Assembly: GCA_023665865.1 (NCBI GenBank)
Contig: JAMPDC010000001.1
Span: forward strand, 2,058,662-2,122,661
Origin: Staphylococcus sp.
GTDB lineage: Bacteria; Bacteroidota; Bacteroidia; Bacteroidales; Muribaculaceae
DNA length: 64,000 nucleotides
Reading direction: 5' to 3'
The number at the start of each line of letters is the position of its first letter. Position 1 is the first letter of the stretch. Below the pieces are notes generated by a model. It was not told the origin of the DNA, made no database searches, and saw only the letters and a list, made by a program, of their open reading frames with translations. This document shows positions 32,988 through 41,842 of the stretch, one piece after another. A program made the translations under genes and the position numbers.

Positions 32988-35912
32988 TTATCTTGGTCTG
33001 TTGGTGAAGCGTGGAGCGAATTGAACCGTGCAACCATAGAGGCTTTCGTGGCTTGAGAGATTGCACAGAGCGGCTATCCGGAAGTATTTGTAGGGTGTGC
33101 CTGAAAAGCCCGACAGTTTATGATCTGTGGAGGATGAAACCATGTGCCACGAGAATAAGTCACGCGAACCGTAGAGGATGCTTCTCACATGACCGGTACA
33201 GAATAATCCGCGCTGGATCATGGTGTCGACTGTCTTTAAAGTGTCCGGCATACCTAATTTCAGAGGGCGGCTGACAGCCAATCCCGAGATGGAACCGGGG
33301 GTGTTGTTGACGGCGAAGCTCACGAGGTTGCCATCTTTGTCAGTAGCCATCGCTGTAGGGTAGGAGTTGACGCTATCCTTGATGTTGGAATGTGCTATGC
33401 CCCACTGTTTTGACTTGAGAGAGTAGACGTAGGCATAGGAGGTGGATGGATTGAACACTATGATATGTTGGTTGATATAGTCATAAATCATCCGACACGA
33501 GGATATGTAGTCCCGGAATGGCAGGAAATCGCAGTCGTCAGTCGTGAGTCCAGAGAGCCGCAGACAGTCTTCATAATGGGACATAGATGAAAAGTCGAAT
33601 GGAGTATTGGTCTCGATGGTTTCGGTCAGACACTGAGATGTGGATCCGGACAGGAGCATTATCCCACGTTCGGTAGCAAAGAGGACAGCTGAGTCGATTT
33701 GCGTGATAGAGTCGGGGGATATGCAGACGTCGCGGGTGACAGGCTGACGGGCAGAATATGTCCCAGTAGATGATACTTCCAAGGCCCACACGCCCTCTGT
33801 GGTAAATGCGTAGAGGGGGAATTGGCCGAACTGTCCTTGAGAAAGAGCTTTTACTGCTGAACAGATACCGAGGATGGTCCCGGTCCCGACGGTATTGATG
33901 CCAAGCAATGGAAAGTAGAAAGGATTGTTAACTTCTGAGGTGTAGATCTTATTCGGCACATCAATAACCCCATACTCTTCATCTGGAACGTAAGGAGAAG
34001 CCGGGGGAGTAAATGTGGCGGAATTGTCTTCACGCACACTGTTGTAGTCAAGGACAGCATAGGCGCCATTCAAAAATTCATGTGGCTTCAGGTCGATATA
34101 GAATGTCTCAAGCATTGAATTTCGGATAGCGATCTTGTAGGCGTTGACGTTCGGGTAGAAAAAGTAGCAGGGCCAATGGTACTTGTATCGGCCTTCATAG
34201 GATTGGACTTCCTCCCCGTTACGGAAGGTCTTTTGGACGAAGGTGTAGGGAGACATAAGATTGGCGATCTGTATGCCGTAGAGAGGCCAGTTGCTAATAG
34301 TGAACCGGAAATATTGTCCCTCTTCCTTGATGAAGACGGTGAGGCTTCCGCCATCGGTGTCACGGGCTGGGGTTACAATGATTTTATTGTTGTCTTTCTT
34401 GTTGAAGTTGACAGTCACAATGTCGGAGACAAAGGCGAACATGCCTTGCGCCGAAAACCCTTTGAAGAGCTTTCGACGGATGCCTGAAAGGTGTAAGCGA
34501 CTATTGTAGTTGAAAGAGTAGGAAGCGCGGAGCTGGTCATGGGAGTGGTAGTCGTCGGTCATGACTTCGCGGGTGAGGAGGGATTGAAGATAATCATCTT
34601 CGACTTTGATACCGGTTCTTACGGTACGGTTGTCGTAGATCTCTTTTGGCTCCAGAGAACACAGTTTGTAGAATTGGGCAGTATTGCGCAGGGTCTCCAG
34701 TTCCTTATCATCGCTAAACTCCGGAAGATGGAGAGTGGATGAGGGATATTCGCGCTGTTGGTTGAAGTAGAGACCGTAGATGTGAGAGTATCTCCATTCG
34801 GCATAAGTATTGAGGAAGCTTGTGTCGTCGGCGGGACCAAGGATTGTGTCAGTCCGGGGAGCTTCCCCTAAAGGCAGCAGTGTGGTAGTGGAGTTGAAAG
34901 GCTCGTGATACAATCGCCCCACGAAGCGGGATTCGAAATCATCGCTATCGCTAAAGGACGTGCACTGGCCATTTTGGTCGAAAGTGTAGAGTGGTTTGGA
35001 AATGAACACGTCGACGCTCTTTATAATGTCGCTCCAGAGGTTGAGGTCCGTCCAATCATCATTATAGTGCAGCCGATAGTCAAGGGTAGCGGCAACAAGC
35101 ATTATATCGAGTGTCGCCTCTGTATAGGTCTTCTTTCCTTTGAGACGCTTCCATATGACAACTGGACAGGCCGTCGTCGAGGGGTTCATGAGGACGGGTG
35201 CAGAGTGGCAGACAAGGGAGCCGTCGTAGAGACGCAGAGCATATCTAACGAAAAACGGGAAGCAGAATCGCCCTTTGTTGATAGTCTCATTGGCTACAAA
35301 TTTGTTGACCTTAGCCATGACTTGGTCTGTTATCTTGGTCTTGTTAGCCTCAGTGAATGGCGCATTGATTTCGCTCTCGGCAATCCCGTCAAAGGTGATA
35401 TTGAACGTAGATTTGCTATCGTCCTCCATGCTGAAAAGGCGGGGATGACCTACGAGGCCAAACGACAACTCGATGGTGGGAACGTGGTCGCCAAGATAGA
35501 GGTAGTCCTCCGTGTCACTTTTCCATAAGAAATATTGGACTCCTTCGGAGGTGAGAACGATGAGCGTATTGCCAACGGAGTTGATACCGTATATCTCTGC
35601 GCCGGGGAATGACTTAAGGTTACTTTTGTTTGTCGGGAGCAGCGTGGTAGGGTCTATGTCCACCTTGTCAACCCAGGAAATAGTTTTAGTGTCCGGGTTA
35701 AGGATAATGTAATGAAGAAAGGCAGAGGTCTGATGAATGTATTTGACTTTCTCGGGCGAAGTGAGGGTCAGAATCGGCCCCGGGGGAAATATGGGTTTGA
35801 GCGTACCTCCTTCTTCCGGGACGAGATTGATGGCAATGGCGAGGTCTCCGTCTGTACATTCGTAGTCGGATGGGGTAGTGGTGTAGCCGTTGTATTTGAT
35901 CTCTTTCAGCAT
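32988..35912 (-). CDS. Large tail structural protein (tail nozzle/hub-like)
   Basis: 974 aa, beta-rich with repeated blade-like strands (GTILGICSAVKALSQGQFGQ, FPLYAFTTEGVWALEVSSTG, AVLFATERGIMLLSG, YAYVYSLKSKQWGI), compatible with a beta-propeller of the kind found in podovirus tail nozzle/stabilisation proteins. No signal peptide or enzyme motif. It is the last gene of a leftward operon starting near 36,708. Structural assignment is inference from size, composition and the absence of long-tail genes elsewhere. Confidence 0.55.
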   Translation of the reverse strand: MLKEIKYNGYTTTPSDYECTDGDLAIAINLVPEEGGTLKPIFPPGPILTLTSPEKVKYIHQTSAFLHYIILNPDTKTISWVDKVDIDPTTLLPTNKSNLKSFPGAEIYGINSVGNTLIVLTSEGVQYFLWKSDTEDYLYLGDHVPTIELSFGLVGHPRLFSMEDDSKSTFNITFDGIAESEINAPFTEANKTKITDQVMAKVNKFVANETINKGRFCFPFFVRYALRLYDGSLVCHSAPVLMNPSTTACPVVIWKRLKGKKTYTEATLDIMLVAATLDYRLHYNDDWTDLNLWSDIIKSVDVFISKPLYTFDQNGQCTSFSDSDDFESRFVGRLYHEPFNSTTTLLPLGEAPRTDTILGPADDTSFLNTYAEWRYSHIYGLYFNQQREYPSSTLHLPEFSDDKELETLRNTAQFYKLCSLEPKEIYDNRTVRTGIKVEDDYLQSLLTREVMTDDYHSHDQLRASYSFNYNSRLHLSGIRRKLFKGFSAQGMFAFVSDIVTVNFNKKDNNKIIVTPARDTDGGSLTVFIKEEGQYFRFTISNWPLYGIQIANLMSPYTFVQKTFRNGEEVQSYEGRYKYHWPCYFFYPNVNAYKIAIRNSMLETFYIDLKPHEFLNGAYAVLDYNSVREDNSATFTPPASPYVPDEEYGVIDVPNKIYTSEVNNPFYFPLLGINTVGTGTILGICSAVKALSQGQFGQFPLYAFTTEGVWALEVSSTGTYSARQPVTRDVCISPDSITQIDSAVLFATERGIMLLSGSTSQCLTETIETNTPFDFSSMSHYEDCLRLSGLTTDDCDFLPFRDYISSCRMIYDYINQHIIVFNPSTSYAYVYSLKSKQWGIAHSNIKDSVNSYPTAMATDKDGNLVSFAVNNTPGSISGLAVSRPLKLGMPDTLKTVDTMIQRGLFCTGHVRSILYGSRDLFSWHMVSSSTDHKLSGFSGTPYKYFRIAALCNLSSHESLYGCTVQFAPRFTNRPR

Positions 35913-35932
35913 GACAAATGTCGACGTGCGGT

Positions 35933-36310
35933 TTACTTACGAATATTCTTTGTTATGATAGGTAGGGTCTTGTGGCCGTTTATTTCTACCGGCAGTCCGG
36001 TTGTCAAGTCGGCTCTGGGCGTTACGCCACACTCAGATAGAATTGCTGCGGTGAGACGATGGGACCACGCGCGGAAGTGGTGACCGCGCTTGGATGTAGG
36101 GTTGCACTGCGCCTCGTGTCGGCCGATGATGGACTCGGCTCTTTTGGAGACGTAGAGATAAAATTCGCCTTCCGCTGTCATGACTTCGATAACGTCTCCG
36201 GGGTGAATGTCGAGAGACCTGACGATGCGAGAAGTGAGGTCGATGCGGCCATTGGCGAGAAAGGAAATGTCGTGGCGGCGAGTGGTTCCAAGAATGTTGT
36301 GGCAAGTCAT
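35933..36310 (-). CDS. AbrB/SpoVT-like N-terminal domain phage protein
   Basis: 125 aa from the ATG at 36310 (the frame is open to 36388, but the start overlapping the upstream stop by ATGA is preferred). The N-terminal ~50 residues, RRHDISFLANGRIDLTSRIV then SLDIHPGDVIEVM, fit a swapped-hairpin AbrB-like DNA-binding domain. The rest (SIIGRHEAQCNPTSKRG) matches a small family I associate with Bacteroides-group phages. Regulatory role possible but unproven. Confidence 0.65.
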   Translation of the reverse strand: MTCHNILGTTRRHDISFLANGRIDLTSRIVRSLDIHPGDVIEVMTAEGEFYLYVSKRAESIIGRHEAQCNPTSKRGHHFRAWSHRLTAAILSECGVTPRADLTTGLPVEINGHKTLPIITKNIRK

Positions 36311-36708
36311 TTTGTAGGGTGTTCTATCAGGTAATACAATGAGCCATCGGGTGTACGACGGATAGAGACGGAGAGGCACGCCTTGCAATAGGCTGGGAGC
36401 CCATAGTCATAGAATATACGGTTCACGGTTGGGCAAAGAGCTTCAAAGCCGATGGTTTTATATTTGGCGTTGTATTGGATGTCGGCGAGCTGTGTTTCTT
36501 GATCCAGAGCAGGGTTAATTGCAAATCCGTAGGAATCGGTGTCGGGTATGCGAAAAGTCATGACCTTTGTCTGCGCAGACTCTGCCGACTTACAAATGCG
36601 TCGGTAGAGCCTGCGGGAAAAAGTCACTGAGTTGTCTCTCGCGTCGGCAATGATGTAGTAGCGTCGGTGGATTATGGCTAGCCACCATTGGTGAAGATGT
36701 CTGAACAT
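36307..36708 (-). CDS. Conserved phage protein of unknown function
   Basis: 133 aa. Motifs KVMTFRIPDTDSYGFAINP, TQLADIQYNAKYKTIGFEAL and CPTVNRIFYDYGLPAYC mark a family I recognise from Bacteroides-group phages without known function. Its ATG sits about seven bases after a promoter-like TATATTCG, so the transcript may be leaderless. First gene of the leftward tail operon. Confidence 0.7.
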   Translation of the reverse strand: MFRHLHQWWLAIIHRRYYIIADARDNSVTFSRRLYRRICKSAESAQTKVMTFRIPDTDSYGFAINPALDQETQLADIQYNAKYKTIGFEALCPTVNRIFYDYGLPAYCKACLSVSIRRTPDGSLYYLIEHPTK

Positions 36709-36714
36709 AATGTG

Positions 36715-36755
36715 CGAATATAGGACATTTTGAATTGATAGACCGTATATGTTTT
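36715..36755 (-). promoter_or_regulatory. Possible fourth phage late promoter (leftward)
   Basis: On the minus strand TATATTCG runs 36722-36715, and 33 bases upstream AAAACATATACGGT (36755-36742) matches the late box at about 9 of 14 positions. Weaker than the three + strand copies. Confidence 0.35.
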
Positions 36756-36996
36756 AATTGTTTCCATATGCGTCGGGGTATTCTTTGTGGGAGCGAAAAG
36801 AGATAGTCTCCGCATATTGGAAAGATGAGGTTTGCGCAAGCTGTTCTTTGTGGCGTTCTGCGCTGGAGCGTGAACGGAAGATGAATGATGCCAACTCGCG
36901 GCGGGTTGTGCCTCGGGTTATGATGATGTTGGCGTAATACTTCTTGCCAAGCAGGAATTCAATGATTGAGGATAGGATGGTGGCTGTCTGATTCAT
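36754..36996 (-). CDS. Small conserved phage protein
   Basis: 80 aa. Starts MNQTATILSSIIEFLLGKKY, then TRGTTRRELASFIFRSRSSA and ETISFRSHKEYPD. This is a small family I associate with Bacteroides-group prophages. Mixed alpha/beta, no catalytic residues evident. Last gene of the early leftward operon. Confidence 0.68.
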   Translation of the reverse strand: MNQTATILSSIIEFLLGKKYYANIIITRGTTRRELASFIFRSRSSAERHKEQLAQTSSFQYAETISFRSHKEYPDAYGNN

Positions 36997-37002
36997 GATT
37001 GA

Positions 37003-37137
37003 TTATATGGTTGGTTTTAATGACGATGCTATCACACATTTCATCTGCCGGCGAGGATTGCAGTATTGAAACATGACGCTGCCGGTATCCCAGATTGGGG
37101 TCGACGGCGTGGTTGGTTTAGTTTGGGTTTTGGTCAT
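37003..37137 (-). CDS. Small hypothetical protein (44 aa)
   Basis: A 44-residue protein beginning MTKTQTKPTTPSTPIWDTGS, with MFQYCNPRRQMKCVIASS after it. It occupies otherwise empty space between two recognised genes on the same strand. Contains two Cys. No function assigned. Confidence 0.5.
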   Translation of the reverse strand: MTKTQTKPTTPSTPIWDTGSVMFQYCNPRRQMKCVIASSLKPTI

Positions 37138-37171
37138 TATCTGATTTGATTATTGTATATAATTTTAAAAT

Positions 37172-38074
37172 TTATTTGTAATACTCCGCGCAAGTAAAGC
37201 CTTTGCGTGGCGAGAAATCTTTAAATGAGCATGATCCGAATATCTGTGGCTTGTTGACGTATTGCGCAAGATCTTTAGCATACTGAGATGGCTTAGTCTT
37301 ATTTTCATAGTCACGATAGGGCATGACGTATGGCTTAATCCCAAGTTCTCTACATCTCTCGATACGATACATATCTTCCTCCATTGAGGAATTAAAGCCG
37401 ACAAGAACATAGCACATCAGCTTCCACGGCTTGATGTAACGTGTTACTTCGCACAATTTCTCCGTCAGATCTATTTGCGGCATGTCCCATGCAATATGAA
37501 TGGAGCGGTATAGCGGAAGTCGGTTGAGATAGTAAGCTTGCTCCTCATCCATGATACGGATATCGACACCATGGAGATTGACTTTTTGGCCTGCCTTTAG
37601 TAGGTAGTTTATGGCATATTTCCACTCAGGATTGGCGAAAAAGTTATTATCAAGAACTTCAATATGCTTACCATTAGGATTGAGTTGTACCGGCTCTACC
37701 GGATGGATGCCACCTTCTTTGTCATGCACAAGACAGAACGGGCAGTGTCTCATGCAGCCACGAGAAAAGAATTGAATTGAGAATGAATATTGCGGGTAAA
37801 GAGAGTAGTCCATGACTGTTGATTTTTCCAATTCTTCAGCCAAACGAGAGCTAATATCATAGCCGGTTCCTCCTTTTACGGTCTCGCAATCCCAATTTAC
37901 ATCACAGTCAGGCGTGAAAGTAAAAATCTTTGACTGGTACACACGATTATAGTCTCGTATCATTGGGAAAGCCCACTCTACGTTGTCTCCTCGAGAACGG
38001 TGCCACGCGGAAATCTTCATTAGAGCAAAGTTTGGATAGTTGTGGGAATCAACGTCTACAAGGCCGATGTTCAT
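37172..38074 (-). CDS. Radical SAM domain protein
   Basis: 300 aa. The cluster-binding motif C107-x3-C111-x2-C114 (SRGCMRHCPFCLV) is followed by a barrel-like sequence (IEVLDNNFFANPEWKYAINY, GVDIRIMDEEQAYYL, YVLVGFNSSMEEDMYRIERC). It would bind a 4Fe-4S cluster and S-adenosylmethionine for radical chemistry. The N-terminal ~80 residues (MNIGLVDVDSHNYPNFALMK) look like a B12-binding-type half domain. Its stop/start neighbour overlap is one base. Lying near a PAPS-reductase-like gene in an early operon, it could take part in DNA or RNA modification; substrate unknown. Confidence 0.82.
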   Translation of the reverse strand: MNIGLVDVDSHNYPNFALMKISAWHRSRGDNVEWAFPMIRDYNRVYQSKIFTFTPDCDVNWDCETVKGGTGYDISSRLAEELEKSTVMDYSLYPQYSFSIQFFSRGCMRHCPFCLVHDKEGGIHPVEPVQLNPNGKHIEVLDNNFFANPEWKYAINYLLKAGQKVNLHGVDIRIMDEEQAYYLNRLPLYRSIHIAWDMPQIDLTEKLCEVTRYIKPWKLMCYVLVGFNSSMEEDMYRIERCRELGIKPYVMPYRDYENKTKPSQYAKDLAQYVNKPQIFGSCSFKDFSPRKGFTCAEYYK

Positions 38075-39063
38075 TATTTGCTATATTTGTCGATGATTGC
38101 TTTGATTTCTTCGCAGAGCGAAGCGACGCTCTTTGATTGTTGGCTTTGACTGAGGAAAGCGCCGATGACTTCGATGCACTTGTCGCGGTCAGCGGGGGTA
38201 CGGAAGTAAAGGACTTCTCCAAAGTCGGGAGTGTCGTACGTTCTGAAATTCACGTCTAACGCAAACTTCTTCTGTCCCTCCTGCCACTTCATCCACGCGG
38301 TGTAAGGGTCGAGCGGGTATTGCTCGTAGAGGGCGCGGGAAGGAAAGATAGACGGCATACAGTCATCATTTAGGTAAAGTCGCCCATCATTCGTAAGGTG
38401 TTCTCCGTTTACGATTATGGGGAATGCGTCACAAAAATCTATACTAACCTCAATCTCTCCAAAATAAGGTGAGTAGAATAGTTCATCTGTATGCCCCTCC
38501 AGCAGCTCGCAGAGGTTCAGCTTTTTTTCTACTAGATAGTTTTGACATGGAGCGTCCATACATTGCTGTGTATTAGCTCCACACTTTTCACATCTATTCA
38601 ACTCTTTAGTTTCCATATCTTCTGTTGATTTTGTTTCGGGTTCGGTGTAGGGCTTCAAATCTTCAAGACGTGCAGCAGCTCTTATGCCACCGTCATCCCA
38701 CCAAGACATGGCGACGCCATCCGCAATATCATTAATGCACATTGGCGTATTACTCATAGGGAACATCGCCATATCGCCAACCTTGAACTTCGGCTGAGGC
38801 TTCTCTTCCTCAATCACATACTTTGATTTGAACTCTGCGAGGGTGAGGATGTTATCGCCGTTTAATTTAGCGTTATTGATATTTTCCCACCAGCCCCAAT
38901 GAGGCTTTGGGTAAATTGAGATGCCGTCAGCCTCGCTTATAACATGATCTAATGGCTCACGAACATCCCACCCATTCTCATACAGGATGGTAAGCAGCTC
39001 TTTGGCTTCTGTCTCTGTCGACGTATGCACTATTATATTATAGGGGGGTTCTTTCAGTTTCAT
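38074..39063 (-). CDS. Hypothetical phage protein with Cys-rich segment
   Basis: 329 aa. Residues 155-175 contain RCEKCGANTQQCMDAPCQNY, a possible zinc-binding segment. The C-terminal part (TPADRKCIEVIGAFL-like pattern, SVASLCEEIKAIIDKYSK) is helical. The N-terminal ~65 residues (EAKELLTILYENGWDV) form a small alpha/beta domain. The fusion-like layout is common among Bacteroides-group phage early genes. Function unknown. Confidence 0.65.
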   Translation of the reverse strand: MKLKEPPYNIIVHTSTETEAKELLTILYENGWDVREPLDHVISEADGISIYPKPHWGWWENINNAKLNGDNILTLAEFKSKYVIEEEKPQPKFKVGDMAMFPMSNTPMCINDIADGVAMSWWDDGGIRAAARLEDLKPYTEPETKSTEDMETKELNRCEKCGANTQQCMDAPCQNYLVEKKLNLCELLEGHTDELFYSPYFGEIEVSIDFCDAFPIIVNGEHLTNDGRLYLNDDCMPSIFPSRALYEQYPLDPYTAWMKWQEGQKKFALDVNFRTYDTPDFGEVLYFRTPADRDKCIEVIGAFLSQSQQSKSVASLCEEIKAIIDKYSK

Positions 39064-39410
39064 TTGTTCTTTGGTTTTATTACGATTTCAACTTCTAAAG
39101 GATCTGACTCCCATGTGAGGGAGGGGAAGCTCTCTCTTGGCAAAATCATAGAATCTCCTGCTGGTAGGTCTGGAGTATCCCAATAGTATCTGCCTTTGAC
39201 AGGTTTGGCTTGATGAAAAAATAATGTGCCATCGCCATCTCTCGCCACCCAGCCGCTGATTGTCGCTTCGGGATGGGGAGGGCCGATGTTGAAGTCGAGG
39301 TCGGACTCGTTGTAAATTCTTTTATGGTCAGTCCACGTAGCGCAATAACATATAGTCTTTTCAACTTCAACTATCTCGCCGGTTACTTTTACTCTTGCTT
39401 TCATCGTCAT
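39060..39410 (-). CDS. Small phage protein of fused build
   Basis: 116 aa. The N-terminal half (MKARVKVTGEIVEVEKTICY to RIYNESDLDF) resembles a short beta domain found alone in other phage genes. The C-terminal half (GWVARDGDGTLFFHQAKPVK, FPSLTWESDPLEVEIVI) resembles another separate small family, so this may be a fusion. ATGA overlap on both sides. Function unknown. Confidence 0.65.
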   Translation of the reverse strand: MTMKARVKVTGEIVEVEKTICYCATWTDHKRIYNESDLDFNIGPPHPEATISGWVARDGDGTLFFHQAKPVKGRYYWDTPDLPAGDSMILPRESFPSLTWESDPLEVEIVIKPKNK

Positions 39411-39601
39411 TCTCCTTTTTGATTGGTGAAAAATTCTCTGCCGAAGAGAGTTTTAAACAAATCCGTTACTATAGTTAGCGTTGATGCTCTGTCAATCTCT
39501 TCGTAGTCCCGGATTATATCTGCTCTTGCGTTATACTTATTTCTGATTGCTTCTCGCTGCTCCTCGCTCAGGGTCGAGGGGTCGATTATCGGGGTGATCA
39601 T
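39407..39601 (-). CDS. Small hypothetical protein (64 aa)
   Basis: Helical, charged protein beginning MITPIIDPSTLSEEQREAIR and ending LFGREFFTNQKGE. It overlaps its downstream neighbour by ATGA. No recognised domain. Confidence 0.6.
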   Translation of the reverse strand: MITPIIDPSTLSEEQREAIRNKYNARADIIRDYEEIDRASTLTIVTDLFKTLFGREFFTNQKGE

Positions 39602-39618
39602 TTTGTATGTTTGTTTCG

Positions 39619-39903
39619 TTATGATTTCATTTTAGGATTGCCAAACAAAATAGGCCGATTCAGAGTTACGGTCTTGCCGCTCGCTATGATTTTAGCCTTG
39701 AGTGGCTTATCGCAATGTTTATACGATACATAGAAGCTCTCATCCTCATATAATTCAGTATCAATCGGAGTAAGTTTTAACATATCACATTCAAAGTCTA
39801 CGACAAGCAATATGCACTCAACATCAACTTCGGGATGCTGTTGATGAAAAATGATTATCTCGCTATGCCGATATGCGTATTTGACAAATTCATCACGGGT
39901 CAT
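39619..39903 (-). CDS. Small hypothetical protein (94 aa)
   Basis: Alternating beta/alpha pattern (RHSEIIIFHQQHPEVDVECI, LKLTPIDTELYEDESFYVSY). No known motif. It lies 17 bases upstream of the next gene in the early operon. Confidence 0.6.
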   Translation of the reverse strand: MTRDEFVKYAYRHSEIIIFHQQHPEVDVECILLVVDFECDMLKLTPIDTELYEDESFYVSYKHCDKPLKAKIIASGKTVTLNRPILFGNPKMKS

Positions 39904-39921
39904 CGGTTATTATTTTCAAGT

Positions 39922-39981
39922 TCAAAAATCGTAGACGGCTTCTGTGAGTTTGAAGTGGTCATTGAATAATATCTTTTTCAT
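39922..39981 (-). pseudogene. Remnant of a short phage gene (19 codons)
   Basis: The ATG overlaps the upstream stop (ATGA) and encodes MKKILFNDHFKLTEAVYDF then TGA. The opening MKKILFND...LT.AV matches a longer Bacteroides-group phage family I recall; here it stops early, so it is probably a decayed copy. Confidence 0.4.
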
Positions 39982-40328
39982 TCGATTATTCCTTTCTGTT
40001 TTAGATAAGCAGCCATCGGAAATGCGCTTGCCATCGGGAAGCCCATCTCATCATCATCGTAGCAATAGGTGTCATTGCAGAGATACGTCCAATCCATATC
40101 GCCACGAAGAAATTTTGTTAAAGACTTCTGACAATCGTTGCGATATTCTTTGCGTTCCTGTTCGGTGTCAAAGTCTTCAAGGCTGAGATTAAGATTAAAT
40201 CCGAGGATATTGCTTAGAATGCGCATCGCTTCACGCACTGTAGGTTCACGTTTAAGAATGAAGCCTTTCGGATAGCCATTAGCCTCTATAGCCATGTTGA
40301 CTACACCTATATAATATTTCTTTTTCAT
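39978..40328 (-). CDS. Small hypothetical phage protein (116 aa)
   Basis: Starts MKKKYYIGVVNMAIEANGYP. The middle is acidic and helical (LEDFDTEQERKEYRNDCQKS) and the end is FPMAAYLKQKGIIE. Coupled to its neighbours by ATGA. No recognised domain. Confidence 0.62.
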   Translation of the reverse strand: MKKKYYIGVVNMAIEANGYPKGFILKREPTVREAMRILSNILGFNLNLSLEDFDTEQERKEYRNDCQKSLTKFLRGDMDWTYLCNDTYCYDDDEMGFPMASAFPMAAYLKQKGIIE

Positions 40329-41170
40329 ATCGTTAAATCAATTTTGAAGTAGTTCTCTAAAAATGTTTTCGGGTCGATCGCCATTTCGGGGAACATGCCG
40401 CCAGACACTCGGTTTTCGTATTCCTCAAAGGAATCACAGAAAATGTTATGGAACATCAGTCCGTAGGCATTTGAAAATTTTTTTTTGGAAGCACATCGTG
40501 GGTGGGTGTCGATGAACACTTGCAAAGATGCCAAAAGATGTTTCAGAAACTTTGGATATTTCACAAAGTCAGAGAGTCCGTTGTCGCTACGCAATGGACA
40601 CCCGATGCAGCCGAGACGACGCTCTACATGGAAGTTACCTTGTTTATCATAATATAGCGGATGGCACTTGAGGCCACGCTCGCTGATAAATTCAGTTACA
40701 TCTTCGTCCGTCCATTCAAGTATGGGTAGGTAGACACGCGCTGTATTGCTCTTACTGCCATATTCGCGGCAAATCTCCGGCTCTTTGTATCGCTCCTTGC
40801 GTTTAACGCTCTCACTCCTGCGTATACCTTGCACGGCTCGATCAAGAACCTTATACTCTTTCAGAACCCCACAGCAGAACCGGGCGCGGCGAGTAGGACA
40901 TCCTTTCTTCTTCACCAAGTCGAAGAAGTTGGTTGTCGGTTTCATTATCTCAACTCCCTTTGACTTGCAGTGCACGATAGTGGCCGGTGGGTCAATGGTT
41001 GTGTTCTTATATATAGCCCGATAATTGATGCCAGCCATCTTCGCAAGCTCCAGTATCACGTCGGAGTCTTTGCCTCCGGAATATGAAACTTCAATCGCTC
41101 CGCTGTCAGTCGGGATGGATTGGAGTAGCTTGATTGCGAAATCAACCTTGTGCTGTAGAGATTCAGTCAT
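40325..41170 (-). CDS. PAPS-reductase/DndC-like protein
   Basis: 281 aa. The nucleotide-binding PP-loop is SGGKDS (residues 31-36), followed by AIYKNTTIDPPATIVHCKSK, the Cys cluster RRARFCCGVLKEYK and a later C-x2-C pair (RLGCIGCPL). This is the PAPS reductase/DndC-like family: ATP-dependent chemistry at a sulphate or sulphur substrate, or a role in sulphur incorporation into nucleic acid. A run of nine A (near 40,480-40,490, encoding KKK) is a possible slippage site. With the radical SAM gene it may belong to a modification pathway; that link is inference. Confidence 0.82.
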   Translation of the reverse strand: MTESLQHKVDFAIKLLQSIPTDSGAIEVSYSGGKDSDVILELAKMAGINYRAIYKNTTIDPPATIVHCKSKGVEIMKPTTNFFDLVKKKGCPTRRARFCCGVLKEYKVLDRAVQGIRRSESVKRKERYKEPEICREYGSKSNTARVYLPILEWTDEDVTEFISERGLKCHPLYYDKQGNFHVERRLGCIGCPLRSDNGLSDFVKYPKFLKHLLASLQVFIDTHPRCASKKKFSNAYGLMFHNIFCDSFEEYENRVSGGMFPEMAIDPKTFLENYFKIDLTI

Positions 41171-41174
41171 CGTT

Positions 41175-41633
41175 CTAGCTTTTTGATTGTTCTTTATTCA
41201 TCAGCTCCGGGTTGTCGTGGATGTTGCCAACAATTTCCATTTCGTCAGCAAATTCTTCCCACCAATCGCTTCCGGGGTGTTGTAGATTCATTAACCAAAA
41301 ATGCTTGTTGTTGTAGAGTTCGCACGGCATTATCGCCCATGACACTTTATCCCAAAGGATTACTCGCGGATAATTGCCTCTGACGGTGATGATGTCCCCC
41401 TCGTAAATCTCCTTGCCGTTACGGTCGAGAAGTCCTGTGAATTGGCCGATGCTGCCGGGGTCAACCGGTATCCATTTCATCGCACCAACCTTTCGGGCAT
41501 TCGGGACTCTTTCACCAATGTATGTCAGCACTTCCGTACCATTCTCCGAGGCGTTCTCGGTGTGCTTGATGCTGTCACCGCACACCCATTTGCCGTTTAC
41601 GAGGCTCTTGCCTTTGAATTTTATCTGTCTCAT
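41175..41633 (-). CDS. YopX-family protein
   Basis: 152 aa from the ATG at 41633 (the frame opens at 41681, but this start gives the ATGA overlap). The signature IGQFTGLLDRNGKEIYEGDI and the N-terminal MRQIKFKGKSLVNGKWVCGD place it in the YopX/DUF-type family, common in phage early regions. No established biochemical function. Confidence 0.85.
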   Translation of the reverse strand: MRQIKFKGKSLVNGKWVCGDSIKHTENASENGTEVLTYIGERVPNARKVGAMKWIPVDPGSIGQFTGLLDRNGKEIYEGDIITVRGNYPRVILWDKVSWAIMPCELYNNKHFWLMNLQHPGSDWWEEFADEMEIVGNIHDNPELMNKEQSKS

Positions 41634-41842
41634 AACTTTTTGATTTTGCCTGTTAATTCTTGGGAGAAGCGGAAGTGCCAATAAGGGTCATCAATATATG
41701 TATCGAATATCTTGCTGCAATCGTTGCATATATCATGCGCATGTGCATCGCAGACTTCGTTCAGCTCGCAAGCATCACAATTACTATAACTGATTGTTGG
41801 CACCGCTTCGTAAACCTTTCCGTCAATAATTATTCCATTCAT
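41630..41842 (-). CDS. Small Cys-rich phage protein
   Basis: 70 aa with four Cys in CDACELNEVCDAHAHDICND, a likely zinc-binding unit. ATGA overlaps on both sides. Function unknown. Confidence 0.65.
   Translation of the reverse strand: MNGIIIDGKVYEAVPTISYSNCDACELNEVCDAHAHDICNDCSKIFDTYIDDPYWHFRFSQELTGKIKKL

Noticed and set aside
40478..40492. Nine-base A run in the PAPS-reductase-like gene as a programmed frameshift site
   Set aside because: The gene is full-length in one frame and both flanking parts fit the family; a slippage role is possible but not supported.
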